Shown: one piece after another, positions 1-8,504 of the stretch
Numbering within the stretch: the first letter of the stretch is position 1
Layout: every line of letters begins with the position of its first letter
Origin: Amycolatopsis sp. NBRC 101858
GTDB taxonomy: Bacteria; Actinomycetota; Actinomycetes; Mycobacteriales; Pseudonocardiaceae
NCBI RefSeq assembly: GCF_030269325.1
Contig: NZ_BSTD01000001.1
Coordinates: 2,661,531-2,725,530 of the forward strand
DNA: 64,000 bases
Direction of reading: 5' to 3'
Position numbers and translations under genes: made by a program
Notes under the pieces: generated by a model
The model's input: only the letters and a program-made list of their open reading frames with translations
Database searches by the model: none
What the model was told of the DNA's origin: nothing

Positions 1-276
1 CGCTGGTGGAAACCCACCGCCGGAAAACCCGGCTGATCACGGAAATCCGCACCGCGCGAATCGCGTTGCCGAAAGCCGTATCTTCCCCGCGCGCACCTCG
101 TTGACCCTGCTGAACCGGTGTTTCACGTGCACCGGGATCAGCGAAGTTCCGCCAAGGCGGCGACGCTCTTGGCCAGCGATGTCGCGGTGGCCCTGTTCCG
201 CCGTCCGGCTCGGCGCCTCCCCGCCGAGCACGCGGCGGGACCCGCGCCAGGGCCACCGCGACCAGCTCTGAGACAT

Positions 277-321
277 CCGGGGCTGCGCCCCGGGCCGGGG
301 GCTCCGCCACCCGGAGCCCCC
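277..321. repeat. Two adjacent GC-rich inverted repeats
   Basis: Two hairpins sit back to back: CCGGGGC / GCCCCGG (277-283 and 287-293, 3-nt loop) and GGGGGCTCCG / CGGAGCCCCC (297-306 and 312-321, 5-nt loop). There is no T tract. They lie 27-70 nt before the first gene, so they may end transcription coming from outside the window or form part of its 5' leader. The rest of bases 1-347 holds no gene I can support. Confidence 0.5.
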
Positions 322-347
322 GAAAGCGCGCGTGAAAGCATGAGGGC

Positions 348-1856
348 ATGAGCCCGGTGAGTCGCGCCCGCAAGAAGGCACCGCAGCCCGTCACCCACAG
401 CGTGACCGGCCTTTTCAAGGACGTCCTGAACGACTTCTCGGCGCTGGGCGCCGACCCCGCGCCGGTCGACGTCGAGCTGCTCGCCTCCGAGGTCCTCGGC
501 CAGTTCCACGACGTGCCCGCCGAAGAGGGCGACGAGCCGCTCGGCCTCGAGCTGATCGCCTTCGCGCAGCGCAAGATCACGCCGGGTGCCGCCGCGCTGC
601 TGGCCGCCCTGAAGGTCGTCGCGGAGACCGACGTCGAGCGCAAGGCCGCCGAAGACGGCCTGCAGGTCGTCCTCGGCCGCGGCATCCCCGCGCCGGCCTG
701 GGCCGACGACCTGGGCCAGGTCACCGCCGGCGAGTGCTGGCGGACCGGGGACGTCTACGGCGACGAGTCGTCCCTGCTCTGCGTCTTCACCCACGGCGAC
801 CAGGCGCACGGCCTGCTCGCCCTGCTCGACTTCACCGAGGGCGGCCGGGTGCGGGACCTCGTCGTGATCGAGCAGCCCGGGGAGGTGCTCGCCGAGATGC
901 GGGCGCAGTCCGACGCCGACCCCGAGCTGGTCGTGCTGGAGGCCGTCGAGCCCGCCGAGGCGCACCGCCTGCTCGCCGACGGTCTCGACGCCACCGACCA
1001 CCTCGACGAGGCCGACGTCAGCGAGGACTACGCGCGCTTCCACGCGGTCGCGCTGACGTGGAGCCGCGCGCTGCCGGAACCCTCGCTCGTCCCCGAGGTC
1101 GCCGAGTGGTCCGACACCGAGCGGGCCGCCGTAGTCGAGCAGTTCGTCGCCGCCAGCGGTGAAGACGCCGACGCCGCCCGCGCGATCGGGCGCCTGCTCC
1201 TCGAGCACGGCCTGGCCACCGACCCCGCGAACCCGCTGCGCGTCGGGCCGGAGAAGATCGCGCGGTTCCTCGAAGGCCTGCTGGGCGAGGAGTTCGAGCT
1301 CGACGCCGACCACGAGGAGGCCGTGGAGCCGGTCGTGCTGGCCTGGGTGCAGTGGACGGCGGACCGCGCCGGGCTCACCGGGACGGCCATCGCCGCGCTC
1401 GACGAGGCCGTCGCCGACTACCTGAGCGAGTACAACGACGAGGACGACTCCCCGCTGGAGCGCTACTTCGGCGACGTCGGCGACCTGTCGCCGACCGAGC
1501 TCGCGGACGCGCTGGAGCGCCGGATGTTCGCGGTGCCGTCGCTGACCACGGAGATCGAGGACGAGGAGGTCGACCTCGACCCCACCGACCCCGACCAGCG
1601 CCGCGCCCTGGTCATCGCCGAGGCCGACGAGGACGAGGAAGAGCAGCGGCTGGTGCTGCGCGCGACGGTCGTCGACCAGCTGTGGGACGACGAGCCCGCC
1701 GAAGCCTGGCAGGCCGCGCAGCGCCTGCAGGAGGGCGAACTCGACCGCGACGAGGTCTTCGAGCAGCTGATCGACGCGCTGGAAGGCAGCCTGCTGGAAT
1801 CCGAAACGCTCGAATACGACGCCGACGCGTACGTGGCGGCGCTGGCGGAGCTCTGA
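348..1856 (+). CDS. Conserved acidic protein of unknown function
   Basis: The product is a 502-residue soluble protein with no signal peptide or membrane segment. I do not recognise a named domain. It is strongly acidic, with Glu/Asp runs such as DEEVDLDPTDPD and EADEDEEEQ in its last third, and is mostly predictable as helix. Codon use is that of a normal resident gene (third-position G/C almost throughout), which supports it over the long antisense frame across the same bases. ATG 348 is taken as start; a three-codon upstream ATG (339) overlaps it. The function cannot be inferred from the neighbours. Confidence 0.8.
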   Translation: MSPVSRARKKAPQPVTHSVTGLFKDVLNDFSALGADPAPVDVELLASEVLGQFHDVPAEEGDEPLGLELIAFAQRKITPGAAALLAALKVVAETDVERKAAEDGLQVVLGRGIPAPAWADDLGQVTAGECWRTGDVYGDESSLLCVFTHGDQAHGLLALLDFTEGGRVRDLVVIEQPGEVLAEMRAQSDADPELVVLEAVEPAEAHRLLADGLDATDHLDEADVSEDYARFHAVALTWSRALPEPSLVPEVAEWSDTERAAVVEQFVAASGEDADAARAIGRLLLEHGLATDPANPLRVGPEKIARFLEGLLGEEFELDADHEEAVEPVVLAWVQWTADRAGLTGTAIAALDEAVADYLSEYNDEDDSPLERYFGDVGDLSPTELADALERRMFAVPSLTTEIEDEEVDLDPTDPDQRRALVIAEADEDEEEQRLVLRATVVDQLWDDEPAEAWQAAQRLQEGELDRDEVFEQLIDALEGSLLESETLEYDADAYVAALAEL

Positions 1857-1859
1857 CGT

Positions 1860-2015
1860 CTAGGGGAGGGGGCTCGCCGGCTCGGCGGGCTTCTCCTTGC
1901 GCCGGCGCTCCTGGAGCCGGTCGTCGAAGTCGACGGCGAACGTGCCGGCGGCCATCGCGATCAGCAGCACCAGACCGAGCACCGCACCGACCCACGTGAG
2001 GACCATCGCGAACAT
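1860..2015 (-). CDS. Small single-pass membrane protein
   Basis: A 51-residue reading frame starts at ATG 2015 behind a good GGAGG ribosome binding site. The protein begins MFAMVLTWVGAVLGLVLLIA, a single N-terminal membrane segment, followed by a charged, basic, proline-containing cytoplasmic tail (DDRLQERRRKEKPAEP). It is convergent with the preceding gene with a 3-nt gap. No family is recognised; such small helices are often regulators or subunits of membrane complexes, but nothing here shows which. Confidence 0.65.
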   Translation of the reverse strand: MFAMVLTWVGAVLGLVLLIAMAAGTFAVDFDDRLQERRRKEKPAEPASPLP

Positions 2016-2244
2016 CGTGGGCCTCCTCCCCAGCTCAGAGCCGTTTTCCTGACTCCTTCAGGGTCGCTTTCGCGCGGGGCTACCGGTATCGGCCAACCGG
2101 TTACGGCACCTCGGCCGTTCGGCCGGATTCCGGCGCGGAGAGTCGCGAGCGCACGACGAAGAGTGCCCGGCTGTTCGCCCAGCGTGGGAATGCCCGGCAT
2201 GTGGGTGACGGGCCGCGTAACCGATCCGATGAATCGGGCCGGCG

Positions 2245-3177
2245 TCAGAGCTTGCGCAGGCGGACCCGGTTGATCGTGTGGTCGGCGTCCTTGCGCAGCA
2301 CCAGCGTGGCCCGCGGGCGGGTCGGCTTGATGTTCTCCATCAGGTTCGGCTCGTTGATCGAGCGCCACAGGTGCCGCGCTTCGGCGCGGGCCTCGTCGTC
2401 GGGCAGGCCGGCGAAGTGGTGGAAGTGCGAGGCCGGGTCGGCGAACGCCGTGTGCCGCAGCTCGAGGAACCGCTCGATGTACCAGCGCTGGATGTCGTCG
2501 GTGTGCGCGTCGACGTAGATCGAGAAGTCGAAGAGGTCGGACACCATCAGCCGCGGGCCCGGCTGCAGCACGTTCAGGCCCTCGAGGATGAGGATGTCCG
2601 GCTGCTGCACGACCTGCTCCTGGCCGGGCAGGATGTCGTAGGCCAGGTGCGAGTACACCGGCGCGGAGACGCGCTCGGCGCCCGACTTCACCTCGGTGAC
2701 GAACCGCAGCAGCGCGCGGCGGTCGTAGCTCTCGGGGAAGCCCTTGCGGTGCATGATCCCGCGCCGCATCAGCTCGGCGCGCGGGTGCAGGAAGCCGTCG
2801 GTGGTGACCAGGTCGACGCGGGGGTGGTCCGGCCAGCGGGCGAGCAGCGTGCGCAGGATGCGGGCGGTGGTCGACTTGCCGACCGCGACGCTCCCGGCGA
2901 TGCCGATCACGTACGGGACCTTCGTGCCGCGGGAGTCGTCACCGAGGAACGTCGTGGTGGCTTCGTAGAGCCGCTGGCGCGCGGCGACCTGCAGGTTGAT
3001 CAGGCGCGAAAGCGGGAGGTAGACGTCGGCGACCTCGGCCAGGTCGACCTGCTCCCCGAGGCCGCGCAGCCGCAGCAGCTCGGCCGCCGTCAGCGGCAAC
3101 GGCGTCGAGCTTCGCAGTTCTTTCCATTGTTCCCGGTGCAGCTCGACATACGGGCTGAGTTCGCGGACCCGGGTCAT
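2245..3177 (-). CDS. coaA: Type I pantothenate kinase
   Basis: CoaA phosphorylates pantothenate to 4'-phosphopantothenate, the first committed step of coenzyme A synthesis, in the cytoplasm. The 310-residue product carries the P-loop GSVAVGKS at residues 95-102, the position expected for the bacterial type I enzyme. It also shows the family segments [23 protein letters not shown] and EGLNVLQ, and the C-terminal [15 protein letters not shown] chose ATG 3177 because GGAGG lies 8 nt upstream and the family begins here ([12 protein letters not shown]). An upstream in-frame start at 3219 would add 14 residues without homology. CoA feedback regulation is usual for the family. Confidence 0.96.
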   Translation of the reverse strand: MTRVRELSPYVELHREQWKELRSSTPLPLTAAELLRLRGLGEQVDLAEVADVYLPLSRLINLQVAARQRLYEATTTFLGDDSRGTKVPYVIGIAGSVAVGKSTTARILRTLLARWPDHPRVDLVTTDGFLHPRAELMRRGIMHRKGFPESYDRRALLRFVTEVKSGAERVSAPVYSHLAYDILPGQEQVVQQPDILILEGLNVLQPGPRLMVSDLFDFSIYVDAHTDDIQRWYIERFLELRHTAFADPASHFHHFAGLPDDEARAEARHLWRSINEPNLMENIKPTRPRATLVLRKDADHTINRVRLRKL

Positions 3178-3290
3178 CGCACACTCCTCCGGCCGTCGCC
3201 TGCACTGGCGGACGTTCACCTGCGTGATTAACGGTAGGGCTTACGGCCGGTGAACGCGCTGTGATGTAGTCCACGCCGGGTTTCGGTTGA

Positions 3291-3905
3291 TCACCGCGCG
3301 TTACGGAAGACCTCGTCCCACGCCGCGGCGACCTGACGCGCGCACGTCGCGGGGTCGACGCCGCCGACGCCCGTGCCCAGGCCGGGCATCGCGATGGTGT
3401 CGACGAACTCCCGCACCGGGCCCTGGTCGAGCCCGCCGTCACGCCACTGGAGGAAGACCGCGCGCGCCGCGAGGTAGGGGTGCACGGTGTCGGCGGGCAG
3501 CCGCTCGCCGGGTCCGCGCATCGTCGGCGCGCTGATCAGCCACGCCGGCTCGGCTTCGCCGGTGGGGACGATCACCGCCTCGCCGATGGGCAGCTCGCCG
3601 CCGTGAAAAGCCAAAACGGCACTTCGGACGCTCTGCTCGACCCCGGGGAACGCCCGCGCGTAGACGGCGTCGATCCCGCCGCGCATCCAGCCGTAGGAGT
3701 TGGCCGGGCTGACCACGGCCTGGGCGACGACGTCGAGGACCGACCCGCGGTGCACCCGGACCCGGCCCGTCAGCTTCTCGGCGGCGGACGTCCAGGCGGT
3801 GGCGAGTGGTTCATCGACGGCGCACAGCACCAGCTCCGGTGTGCGAGGGGAAACCGGCGGGTGCGTGCCCTCACGGCCGGTGTGCGTGCCCGAGTCGGCG
3901 GTCAC
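3291..3905 (-). CDS. Macro domain protein
   Basis: The 204-residue product has a macro (ADP-ribose-binding) fold signature: the VVSPANSYGWMRGGID loop, corresponding to the usual NAAN...GGG ligand loop, and the late MPGLGTGVGG glycine loop. Macro domains bind or hydrolyse ADP-ribose derivatives. The exact substrate is unknown, because the first loop reads SPANS rather than the canonical NAAN. GTG 3905 is preferred: a GATGCT -10-like box lies 6 nt upstream, and the longer frame (to 4019) would run through the pheA promoter. It is divergent from pheA. Confidence 0.8.
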   Translation of the reverse strand: MTADSGTHTGREGTHPPVSPRTPELVLCAVDEPLATAWTSAAEKLTGRVRVHRGSVLDVVAQAVVSPANSYGWMRGGIDAVYARAFPGVEQSVRSAVLAFHGGELPIGEAVIVPTGEAEPAWLISAPTMRGPGERLPADTVHPYLAARAVFLQWRDGGLDQGPVREFVDTIAMPGLGTGVGGVDPATCARQVAAAWDEVFRNAR

Positions 3906-3990
3906 GTCCCTAGCATCGCAAAAAATGCCACCCGGCGTAACCGGTTCTGGTACCGGCTGTCCGAGTGAAAGTCGCCACGCCCGGGCCCCG

Positions 3991-3996
3991 TAACCT
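3991..3996 (+). promoter_or_regulatory. -10 box for leaderless pheA
   Basis: TAACCT ends 7 nt before GTG 4004, and there is no Shine-Dalgarno sequence between. This spacing places transcription start at or next to the start codon. Confidence 0.55.
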
Positions 3997-4003
3997 GGGT
4001 GTT

Positions 4004-4912
4004 GTGTCACGGATCGCATACTTCGGCCCCCAGGGGACCTTCACCGAACAGGCCGCACGGGCCCTCGCCGGCGGCGACGAACTGATTCCGGTCGAGACCG
4101 TCCGGCTGGCGATGACGGCCGTCCGCAAGGGCGAGGCGGACGCCGCGTGCGTCCCCATCGAGAACTCGGTCGAGGGCGTCGTGCCCACCACCCTCGACGC
4201 GCTCAGCGAGTCGACCCCGCTGGTCGCCGTGGCCGAACACATCCTGCCGGTCCACTTCAGCGTGCTGACGCGGCGCGGCGGCGGGGACATCAAGACCGTC
4301 GCCAGCCACCCGCACGCGCTCGCCCAGGTTCGCGAGTGGGTCGAGGCAAACCTGCCGGGTGCCCGGCCGGTCGCGTCGTCGTCGACGTCGGCGGCCGCGG
4401 TCGGCGTGCTCGAGGGCCACTTCGACGCCGCGGTCTGCGCGCCGGTCGCCGTCGAGCACTACGACCTCGAGGTGCTGGCCACCGAGGTCGCCGACGTCAG
4501 CGACGCCGCGACGCGGTTCCTGCTGGTCCGCCCGCCGGGCGAGCTGCCGGAGCCGACGGGTGCCGACCGGACGTCCGTGGTCGCCGCGGCCGCGAACCGC
4601 ACCGGCACGCTGGCCGAGCTGCTCACCGCGCTGGCCGACCGCGGGATCAACCTGACCCGGCTCGACGCCCGCCCGACGCGCAGCAACTTCGGCGAGTACC
4701 GCTTCTTCATCGACTTCGAAGGGCACGTGGCCGAGCCGCGGATCCTCGACGCGCTGACGGCGTTGCGCCGGCACTGCCGCAACCTGCGGTTCCTCGGCTC
4801 GCACCCGCGCGCCGACGGGACGCGCACCACGATCCAGCCCGGGGCCGGCAACGACGACTTCGTCGACGCCGCCGTGTGGGCCGACGCGGTCCGCAAGGGG
4901 GACCTGGCGTGA
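4004..4912 (+). CDS. pheA: Prephenate dehydratase
   Basis: PheA decarboxylates and dehydrates prephenate to phenylpyruvate for phenylalanine synthesis. The 302-residue product has the dehydratase domain in roughly residues 1-180, opening with RIAYFGPQGTFTEQA and including the family TRF motif in DAATRFLLV. A C-terminal ACT domain follows (GTLAELLTALADRGINLTRL, then DARPT where the Phe-binding ESRP motif is usual). This is the monofunctional form without chorismate mutase. GTG 4004 is chosen over GTG 3965 because the conserved N-terminus starts there and a TAACCT box lies 7 nt upstream. It overlaps the next gene by GTGA, so the two are cotranscribed. Confidence 0.96.
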   Translation: MSRIAYFGPQGTFTEQAARALAGGDELIPVETVRLAMTAVRKGEADAACVPIENSVEGVVPTTLDALSESTPLVAVAEHILPVHFSVLTRRGGGDIKTVASHPHALAQVREWVEANLPGARPVASSSTSAAAVGVLEGHFDAAVCAPVAVEHYDLEVLATEVADVSDAATRFLLVRPPGELPEPTGADRTSVVAAAANRTGTLAELLTALADRGINLTRLDARPTRSNFGEYRFFIDFEGHVAEPRILDALTALRRHCRNLRFLGSHPRADGTRTTIQPGAGNDDFVDAAVWADAVRKGDLA

Positions 4913-5526
4913 GGCTGCTGCTCATCCGCCACGGTCGGACCGAAGGGAACGTCCGCGGCGCGCTGGACACCGCCCTGCCCGGCCCGCCGCTGACCGAGCT
5001 CGGCCGCACCCAGGCCGACGCCCTCGCCGAGCGGCTGGCGGGGGAGCCGATCGCCGCGGTCTACGCGTCGCAGGCGATCCGCGCCCAGCAGACGGCGGCG
5101 CCGCTGGCGGCCCGGTTCGACCTGGACGTCCAGGTCGTCGACGGCGTCCACGAGGTCGGCGCGGGTGACCTCGAAGGCGCCACCGACCACGAGTCGATCC
5201 GGGTCTACATGGACGTCGTGAAGCGGTGGACGCTCGGCGAGCTGGCGCCGTCGCTGCCCGGCGGCGAGAGCGGCACGAGCGTGCGCACCCGCATGCTCGA
5301 CGCGGTCGGGCGGCTGCGCGCCAAGCACGAGCAGGCCGACCCGGACAGCGTGGTCGCGCTGGTCAGCCACGGTGGCGCGATCCGGCTTTCGGCCGAGTGG
5401 CTGGCGCCGAACGTCCACGCCGACATCGCCAACGCGGCGCTGATCCCGAACACCGGCCTGGTGGAGCTGGACGCGCGTCCGGACGGCCGGTGGTACTGCC
5501 TGACCTGGGTCGATACGCCGCTCTGA
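4909..5526 (+). CDS. Histidine phosphatase family protein (phosphoglycerate mutase-like)
   Basis: The 205-residue cytosolic protein has the RHG signature at residues 7-9 (LIRHGRTEGN), with His8 as the predicted phospho-acceptor, and the second catalytic His in LVSHGGAIR. It is the size of broad-specificity phosphatases of the branch, not of a glycolytic mutase (about 250 residues). The start GTG overlaps the pheA stop (GTGA), so it is translationally coupled. Actinobacterial pheA is often followed by such a phosphatase. The substrate is not determined by the sequence. Confidence 0.9.
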   Translation: MRLLLIRHGRTEGNVRGALDTALPGPPLTELGRTQADALAERLAGEPIAAVYASQAIRAQQTAAPLAARFDLDVQVVDGVHEVGAGDLEGATDHESIRVYMDVVKRWTLGELAPSLPGGESGTSVRTRMLDAVGRLRAKHEQADPDSVVALVSHGGAIRLSAEWLAPNVHADIANAALIPNTGLVELDARPDGRWYCLTWVDTPL

Positions 5527-5581
5527 GCGACCCGAAAGTGTGATCCCGTCACGTTTAGAACACGTTTGGTGGGGAATTAAC

Positions 5582-5591
5582 GGTTCGAACC
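5582..5591. promoter_or_regulatory. 10-bp palindrome upstream of the DUF4232 lipoprotein
   Basis: GGTTCGAACC is a perfect palindrome 58 nt before the next start codon. It is preceded by two direct CACGTTT copies in the same AT-richer stretch. It could be an operator; no binding protein can be named. Confidence 0.3.
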
Positions 5592-5648
5592 AACCTGCCG
5601 AAGATCCGTACGTCTACCCATAAGCACCACACCAGGGAGGCGATAGAC

Positions 5649-6290
5649 ATGGTTCGGACGAAGCTTTCACGGTTGCTGCCGGTCATCGCGGCTTCGGCGG
5701 GCGTTCTCGCGCTTTCCGCCTGCGGAAGCGGCGGAACCACGAACGCGGCGAGCAGCTCGACGCCGTCGACCACGGCGTCGCCCACCTCGACCACCGCCAC
5801 CACGGCCGAGTCGAGCCCGAGCAGCTCGACGCCGGCCCCGTCGACGCCCGTCCAGCCGGCGGGCAACGGCCTCTGCAAGGCCGGCGACGTCACGCTGTCG
5901 CTCGGCCAGGGCGACGCCGGCGCGGGCTCGGTGTACCGGCCGCTGCTCATCAAGAACAGCAGCTCGAAGGCGTGTGAGATCCAGGGCTTCCCCGGCGTCT
6001 CGTACGTGGCGGGCAACGACGGGCACCAGGTCGGCAAGGACGCCTTCCGCGAGGGCACCAAGGGCAACGCGGTCAAGCTGGACCCGGGCCAGACCGCGGT
6101 CGCCGACATCCAGTTCGTCAACGTGCGGAACTTCGACTCGGGCACCTGCCAGCCGACCGCGGTGAAGGGCCTGCGGATCTACCTGCCGCAGGAGACGGCG
6201 TCGAACTTCGTGCCGACCGACGGCACCGCCTGCGCGAGCACGAAGATCCCCGGCAACCAGCTCTCGGTGAAGACGGTCCACACGTCCTAG
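5649..6290 (+). CDS. DUF4232 lipoprotein
   Basis: This is a 213-residue exported lipoprotein. It has a basic start, a hydrophobic stretch and the lipobox LSAC with Cys25 as the lipidation site. A Ser/Thr/Pro-rich linker (about residues 30-75) leads to a C-terminal DUF4232 domain (from LCKAGDVTLSLG; with LLIKNSSSKACEIQGFPGVSY). The four Cys residues of the domain are placed for disulfides outside the membrane. ATG 5649 follows GGGAGG at the right distance. The role is unknown for the family; it is envelope-anchored. It converges with the next gene with a 4-nt overlap of the stops. Confidence 0.9.
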   Translation: MVRTKLSRLLPVIAASAGVLALSACGSGGTTNAASSSTPSTTASPTSTTATTAESSPSSSTPAPSTPVQPAGNGLCKAGDVTLSLGQGDAGAGSVYRPLLIKNSSSKACEIQGFPGVSYVAGNDGHQVGKDAFREGTKGNAVKLDPGQTAVADIQFVNVRNFDSGTCQPTAVKGLRIYLPQETASNFVPTDGTACASTKIPGNQLSVKTVHTS

Positions 6291-6769
6291 AGGCGGCCGC
6301 AGATCTCTTGGGCCTGGACCAGGTGCCGCTGGCCGGAGATGTCGTTGAAGTGCACGCTGAGCACCATGCGGCTGACGCCGTCGATGTGGTCGGCCAGCGG
6401 CTGGTAGGTGGCGTTGACCTGGGCGGCGGCCGCGGAGAGCTCGCGTGCCGCCGTCATCCGGTGCAGCCGTTCGGGCGTGAGGCCGGGTGTCAGCGCCGGC
6501 TGCGTGTCCCGGCTCGTGTCCGGTAGCTCGCCGACGCGGTCCAGAGCCTGGCACGCGGCCAGTGCGTCGTCGAGCGCGCCCGCGTGCACGCCGGACAGCC
6601 CCCAGAGCAGCCCGAGCACGCCGCCGCCGAGCACGAACCCGGCGACCGCGCACAGCACGAGCATCCGGCGTGACTGCGGCGGGGCCGCCTTGACCTCCTC
6701 TGACTCGGTCGGGGACTCGTCGAAATCGGGCTCGGCGTCGGTGCCGGTGCCCTGGTCCACGGTGCGCAT
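6287..6769 (-). CDS. Single-pass membrane protein of unknown function
   Basis: The 160-residue product has an acidic cytoplasmic N-terminus, one membrane helix (MLVLCAVAGFVLGGGVLGLL, about residues 36-58) and an outside domain of about 100 residues. That domain is rich in Ala and Leu with two Cys (AACQAL and QEICGRL) that could pair. No family is recognised. It lies 38 nt downstream of the MFS gene on the same strand, so the two may be one transcript. Confidence 0.75.
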   Translation of the reverse strand: MRTVDQGTGTDAEPDFDESPTESEEVKAAPPQSRRMLVLCAVAGFVLGGGVLGLLWGLSGVHAGALDDALAACQALDRVGELPDTSRDTQPALTPGLTPERLHRMTAARELSAAAAQVNATYQPLADHIDGVSRMVLSVHFNDISGQRHLVQAQEICGRL

Positions 6770-6807
6770 AGCCGCCTCCCACCACCTGGGTGATGACGTA
6801 TTTCAGC

Positions 6808-8052
6808 TCACAAACCCGGCTCCTGGTGCACTACCGCCACGGCTGAGTCCGATTTGTCATCGAGCGGAAAGCGCCGCAGCGCGACGGAGGCGAACCCGGC
6901 GATCGCCAGCATCGCCAGACCGGACACCGCGAACGTGCGCGCCGCGGTGCCGAGCGCCTCGGTCAGCACCCCGCCGAGCAGGGCACCGAGCGGGATCGCG
7001 CCCCAGACGACCGTGCGCCACACCCCGAGCACCCGGCCGAGCAGCTCGCCGGGCACCAGCGTGTGCCGCGCGGTGGCGAGCACGACGTTGACCGCGACCA
7101 CGGCCGCCGCGAACAGGCCGAACAGGGCCGCGGCTGCGACCGACGAGCGCACCAGGCCCATCCCGCCGAACCCGGCCCCGCAGCCGAGGATCCCGCCGAG
7201 CACGACCACGCGCCGGCCCGCCGCGCGCACCAGCCGCGGGGTGACGCCCGCGCCGAGCAGCCCGCCGATGCCGCCGGCGAACGCGAAGAACCCGAAGGTC
7301 GCGTCGGACAGGTGGAGGTCGTCGAGCGCGTAGAGCACCAGCTGCGCCTGCGCGAGCTCGCTGACCAGGCTGAGCAGCCCGGCGACGACGACCAGGCGCT
7401 TGAGCAGGGCGTTCCCGCGCAGCCAGCGCAGGCCGTCGGCCAGCTCGGTGCGCAGCCGGGCGGGCTCCCGGACTTCGCGCCGCGGCCGGTAGCTGCCGGC
7501 GAGCCCGAGCAGCACCGCGGCCGCGATCGCGAAGCCCGCGGAGTTGAGGACGAAGGGGAGGGCGGCGAAGAGCGCGAAGGTCAGGCCGCCGACCGGGCCG
7601 CCGAGGAACGTCTGGCCGACGATCTCGCACGCCTGGAGCTTGCTGTTCGCCGCGTCGAGCGAGCCGTCGCCGACGACCGCCGGGATCAGGGCGTTGGCCG
7701 CGCTGTCCGCGATCGTCTCGGCCGTCCCGATGACCAGCGCCGTCAGGTAGACCAGCCAGATCGTCATCCCGCCGGCGGCGACGAGCACGGCGAGGGTGCC
7801 GACGGCGACGGCGCGGGCGGTGTTCGCGGCGATCATCGCGCGCCGCCGGTCGATCCGGTCGACCAGCGCGCCGGCGACGGCGGCGAAGAGCAGCCAGGGC
7901 AGGAACTGGGTGGCGGACAGCCCGGCGATCAGGAGGGGATCGCGGGTCAGCGTCGTCGCCAGCAGGGGCAGGGCCACCTTGCCGATGCCGTCGCCCAGGT
8001 GCGAGGCGGCGCTCGACGTCAGCAGCCACGTGAGTCTCCGGGCAGGGTGCAC
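6808..8052 (-). CDS. MFS transporter (enterobactin-exporter / DHA3-like)
   Basis: The 414-residue membrane protein has about 12 hydrophobic helices and the MFS loop motif between helices 2 and 3 (GALVDRIDRRRAMI). The whole resembles the DHA3-type MFS exporters found for drugs and siderophores. It opens MHPARRLTWLLTSSAASHLGDG, with GTG 8052 as start. The substrate is unknown and no regulator or siderophore gene adjoins it, so a specific export role is not supported. The downstream membrane protein (6287-6769) may be cotranscribed. Confidence 0.88.
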   Translation of the reverse strand: MHPARRLTWLLTSSAASHLGDGIGKVALPLLATTLTRDPLLIAGLSATQFLPWLLFAAVAGALVDRIDRRRAMIAANTARAVAVGTLAVLVAAGGMTIWLVYLTALVIGTAETIADSAANALIPAVVGDGSLDAANSKLQACEIVGQTFLGGPVGGLTFALFAALPFVLNSAGFAIAAAVLLGLAGSYRPRREVREPARLRTELADGLRWLRGNALLKRLVVVAGLLSLVSELAQAQLVLYALDDLHLSDATFGFFAFAGGIGGLLGAGVTPRLVRAAGRRVVVLGGILGCGAGFGGMGLVRSSVAAAALFGLFAAAVVAVNVVLATARHTLVPGELLGRVLGVWRTVVWGAIPLGALLGGVLTEALGTAARTFAVSGLAMLAIAGFASVALRRFPLDDKSDSAVAVVHQEPGL

Positions 8053-8153
8053 CGCGACCCCCAGTACTCATCGCAGTCAGTCAATGACTTCGAGTAACAG
8101 GATAAGCGCAGATGTCACCCTGTGGTGGTCACGGTGTCACTACTGGTGCGAGG

Positions 8154-8504
8154 TCAGCCCCAGCCGAGCTCGTGCAACCGGGCGTCGTCGATGCCGAAGT
8201 GGTGACCCAGCTCGTGCACGACGGTGATGAGGACCTCTTCGACGACCTCGTCCTCGTCCTCGCACATCGAGAGGATCGGCTGCCGGTAGATCGAGATCCG
8301 GTCGGGCAGGACCCCGCCGTACGACGACGTCCGCTCGGTGAGCGCGATCCCGTGGTAGAGGCCGAGGATGTCCGGGGCTTCGTCGTTGAACTCCTCGACC
8401 AGCACGACGACGTTGTCCATCGCCTTCGCGAACTCCGGCGGCACCTCGTCCAGGGCTTCCGAGACCAGCTCCTCGAACCGCTCCCGGCTCATCTCGACCG
8501 GCAT
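8154..8504 (-). CDS. Zincin-like metallopeptidase family protein
   Basis: The 116-residue protein contains HELGHHFGIDD near the C-terminus: His97, Glu98 and His101, then Gly104 and Asp107. This is a minimal HExxHxxGxxD zinc site typical of the small metallopeptidase (zincin) family common in actinobacteria. Before it come conserved stretches MDNVVVLVEEFNDE and LYHGIALTERTSSYG. ATG 8504 overlaps the upstream gene's stop by one base (TGATG), so the two are translationally coupled; ATG 8492 is an alternative. No in vivo substrate is known for the family. Confidence 0.9.
   Translation of the reverse strand: MPVEMSRERFEELVSEALDEVPPEFAKAMDNVVVLVEEFNDEAPDILGLYHGIALTERTSSYGGVLPDRISIYRQPILSMCEDEDEVVEEVLITVVHELGHHFGIDDARLHELGWG

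Noticed and set aside
138..1313. 391-codon minus-strand open frame
   Set aside because: Antisense to the acidic protein gene; composition is that of a shadow frame.
3965..4003. Upstream GTG 3965 as pheA start
   Set aside because: It would add 13 non-conserved residues and place the TAACCT promoter inside the gene.
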